DNA from: Eutreptiella sp. 'Long Island Sound 2002'
Taxonomy: Eukaryota > Euglenozoa > Euglenophyceae > Eutreptiales > Eutreptiaceae
Direction: 5' to 3'
Length of the DNA: 64,000 bases
Assembly (NCBI GenBank): GCA_964036045.1
Contig: CAXIWF010000526.1
Span: 1-64,000, forward strand
Below, piece after piece: positions 62,799 to 64,000 of the stretch (the first letter of the stretch is position 1; the number at the start of each line of letters is the position of its first letter). The position numbers and the translations under genes were made by a program. Under the pieces are notes generated by a model that was not told the DNA's origin, searched no databases, and saw nothing but the letters and a program-made list of their open reading frames with translations.

Positions 62799-64000
62799 AA
62801 TTTTCCGAGAATTTTCCGAGAATTTTCCGAGAATTTTCCGAGAATTTTCCGAGAATCTTCCGAGAATTTTCCGAGAATTTTCTGAGAATTTTCCCAGAAT
62901 TTTCCGAGATTTTTCCGAGATTTTTCCGAGAAGTTTCCGAGAATTTTCCGATAATTTTCCGAGAATTTTGCGAGAATTTTCCGAGAATTTTCCGAGAATT
63001 TTCCGAGAATTTTCCGAGAGTTTTCCGTCAATTTTCCGAGAATTTTCCGAGAATTTTCCGAGAATTTTCCGAGAATTTTCCGAGAATTTTCCGAGAATTT
63101 TCCGAGAATTTTCGGAGAATTTTTCGAGAATTTTCCGAGAATTTTCCGAGAATTTTCCGAGAATTTTCCGAGAATTTTCCGAGAATTTTCCGAGAATTTT
63201 CGGGGAATTTTCCGAGAATTTTCCGAGAATTTTCCGAGAATTTTCCGAGAATTTTCCGAGAATTTTTCGAGAATTTTCTGAGAATTTTCCGAGAATTTTC
63301 CGAGAATTTTCCGAGAATTTTCCGAGAATTTTCCGAGAATTGTCTGAGAATTTTCTGAGAATTTTCCGAGAATTTTCCGAGAATTTTCCGAGAATTTTCC
63401 GAGAATTTTCCGAGAATTTTCCGAGAATTTTCCGAGAATTTTCCGAAAATTTTCCGAGAATTTTCCGAGAATTTTCCGAGAATTTTCCGAGAATTTTCCG
63501 AGAATTTTCCGAGAATTTTCTGAGAATTTTCCCAGAATTTTCCGAGATTTTTCCGAGATTTTTCCGAGAAGTTTCCGAGAATTTTCCGATAATTTTCCGA
63601 GAATTTTCCGAGATTTTTCCGAGAATTTTCCGAGAATTTTCCGAGAATTTTCCGAGAGTTTTCCGTCAATTTTCCGAGAATTTTCCGAGAATTTTCCGAG
63701 AATTTTCGGAGAATTTTCCGAGAATTTTTCGAGAATTTTCCGAGAATTTTCGGAGAATTTTTCGAGAATTTTCCGAGAATTTTCCGAGAATTTTCCGAGA
63801 ATTTTCCGAGAATTTTCCGAGAATTTTCCGAGAATTTTCGGGGGATTTTCCGAGAATTTTCCGAGAATTTTCCGAGAATTTTCCGGGAATTTTCCGAGAA
63901 TTTTCCGAGAATTTTCCGAGAATTTTCCGAGAATTTTCCGAGAATTTTCCGTCAATTTTCCGAGAATTTTCCGAGAATTTTCCGAGAATTTTCCGAGAAT

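Larger units (their letters stand above)
1..64000 (+). repeat. 11-bp satellite array, unit CCGAGAATTTT, filling the whole window
   Basis: Every line of the window reads as CCGAGAATTTT in tandem in one orientation; I found no inverted segment and no non-repeat insertion. Common variants are CTGAG, CCAAG, CGGAG, CGGGG, CCGGG, CCGTC, CCGAC, TTCGAG and CCCAG in the CCGAG half, and AATTT, AAATT, ATTTT, ACTTT and GTTTT in the A/T half. A minority of units are 10 or 12 bp. The consensus has one CpG, no TpA and no stop codon on either strand in any frame. Both window edges lie inside the array, so its true length is unknown and at least 64 kb. It is best read as eukaryotic satellite DNA. No host can be assigned. 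A collapsed or expanded assembly cannot be excluded from sequence alone. Confidence 0.98.
60985..64000 (+). repeat. Higher-order block 10: K-J-T-Q, cut by the window end
   Basis: Landmarks are K 60,985, J 61,449, T 62,704 and Q 63,340. This is the short form without C and matches block 5 at 31,237-31,259 bp. J to T is one 11-bp unit shorter than in block 5. The array is still running at base 64,000. Confidence 0.8.

Noticed and set aside
1-64000. CRISPR array
   Set aside because: There are no spacers: the repeat is continuous and the variants are single-base changes of the same 11-mer.
1-64000. Telomeric repeat
   Set aside because: The unit is 11 bp with balanced C and G and no G-run strand; it matches no telomere repeat I know, and the higher-order structure is typical of interior satellite.
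1-64000. Repetitive structural protein gene (silk, antifreeze or ice-nucleation type)
   Set aside because: In real repeat proteins the period is a multiple of three bases and one frame is favoured. Here the period is 11 and all frames of a strand give the same peptide.
1-64000. Promoters, polyadenylation signals, tRNA, rRNA, transposon ends
   Set aside because: Reading both strands I found no TATAAA, AATAAA, terminal inverted repeats, target-site duplications or conserved RNA gene sequence; the 11-bp periodicity is never broken by more than a few bases.
1-64000. Stable hairpins from the TTC-CGA-GAA dyad
   Set aside because: The stem is only three base pairs before two T-T mismatches, so no stable local fold is expected from one unit.
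1-64000. Assignment to a species or chromosome region
   Set aside because: Base composition and unit sequence alone are not diagnostic; naming a host or calling it a centromere would be a guess.

Overview
The window is a single, uninterrupted satellite array. All 64,000 bases, from first to last, are head-to-tail copies of one 11-bp unit, CCGAGAATTTT on the + strand (AAAATTCTCGG on the - strand), about 5,800 copies with 4 G+C per 11 bp. I see no protein gene, RNA gene, transposon, CRISPR array, promoter or terminator, and neither edge of the array is inside the window. The length, homogeneity and layered higher-order structure are what is expected of eukaryotic heterochromatic satellite DNA (centromeric, pericentromeric, subtelomeric or sex-chromosome). 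Nothing in the sequence identifies the species or lineage.

The array is not a featureless run. Variant units (substitutions and a few 10- or 12-bp units) occur in fixed combinations that recur many kilobases apart. I use six as landmarks. K is a pair of GAATTATCC units. C is CTGGCG followed 30 bp later by TTACC. J is TTTCCTGAG followed by AAATTTGCGAG or AAAGTTGCGAG. T is TAAGGGG, then TTTTACGAG, GTCAT and GAACTTTCCAAG. Q is ATTGTCTGAG. B is CCGGGAATTTTCGGAG followed by CTGAG. They keep the same order and nearly the same spacing: K -(C)- J - T - Q - Q - B - K. C to J is 1,517-1,529 bp, J to T is 1,209 or 1,220 bp, T to Q is 623-637 bp and second Q to first B is 235-257 bp. This makes a multi-kilobase higher-order cassette.

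Layout: 1-7,711 C-J-T-Q-T-Q-Q-B; 7,712-9,425 short K-C unit; 9,426-17,901 K-C-J-T-Q-Q-B-T-Q-Q-B; 17,902-29,725 K-C-J-T-Q-Q plus a large B expansion; 29,726-33,220 K-J-T-Q-Q; 33,221-37,550 two tandem C-J units of 1,846 bp; 37,551-45,454 T-Q-Q plus a B expansion; 45,455-57,273 K-J-T-Q-Q, a scrambled J-like stretch, T-Q-T-Q-Q and a B expansion; 57,274-60,984 a K-J copy cut off and joined to B repeats; 60,985-64,000 K-J-T-Q running off the end. The cassettes differ by local tandem duplications (about 1.0, 1.2, 1.77, 1.80, 1.85 and 2.58 kb), as expected from unequal crossing-over or amplification.

Three properties of the unit itself stand out. It contains AGAAT-TTTCC, the inverted nGAAn pentamer pair of heat-shock elements. 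It puts a TpA-free A-tract (AATTTT) in every 11 bp, close to helical phase, which predicts curved DNA. It has no stop codon in any of the six frames, and 11 is not a multiple of 3, so every frame of a strand reads the same 11-residue peptide. That explains the many very long open frames (up to 2,681 codons on the - strand at 21,296-29,341), which are artefacts and not genes.
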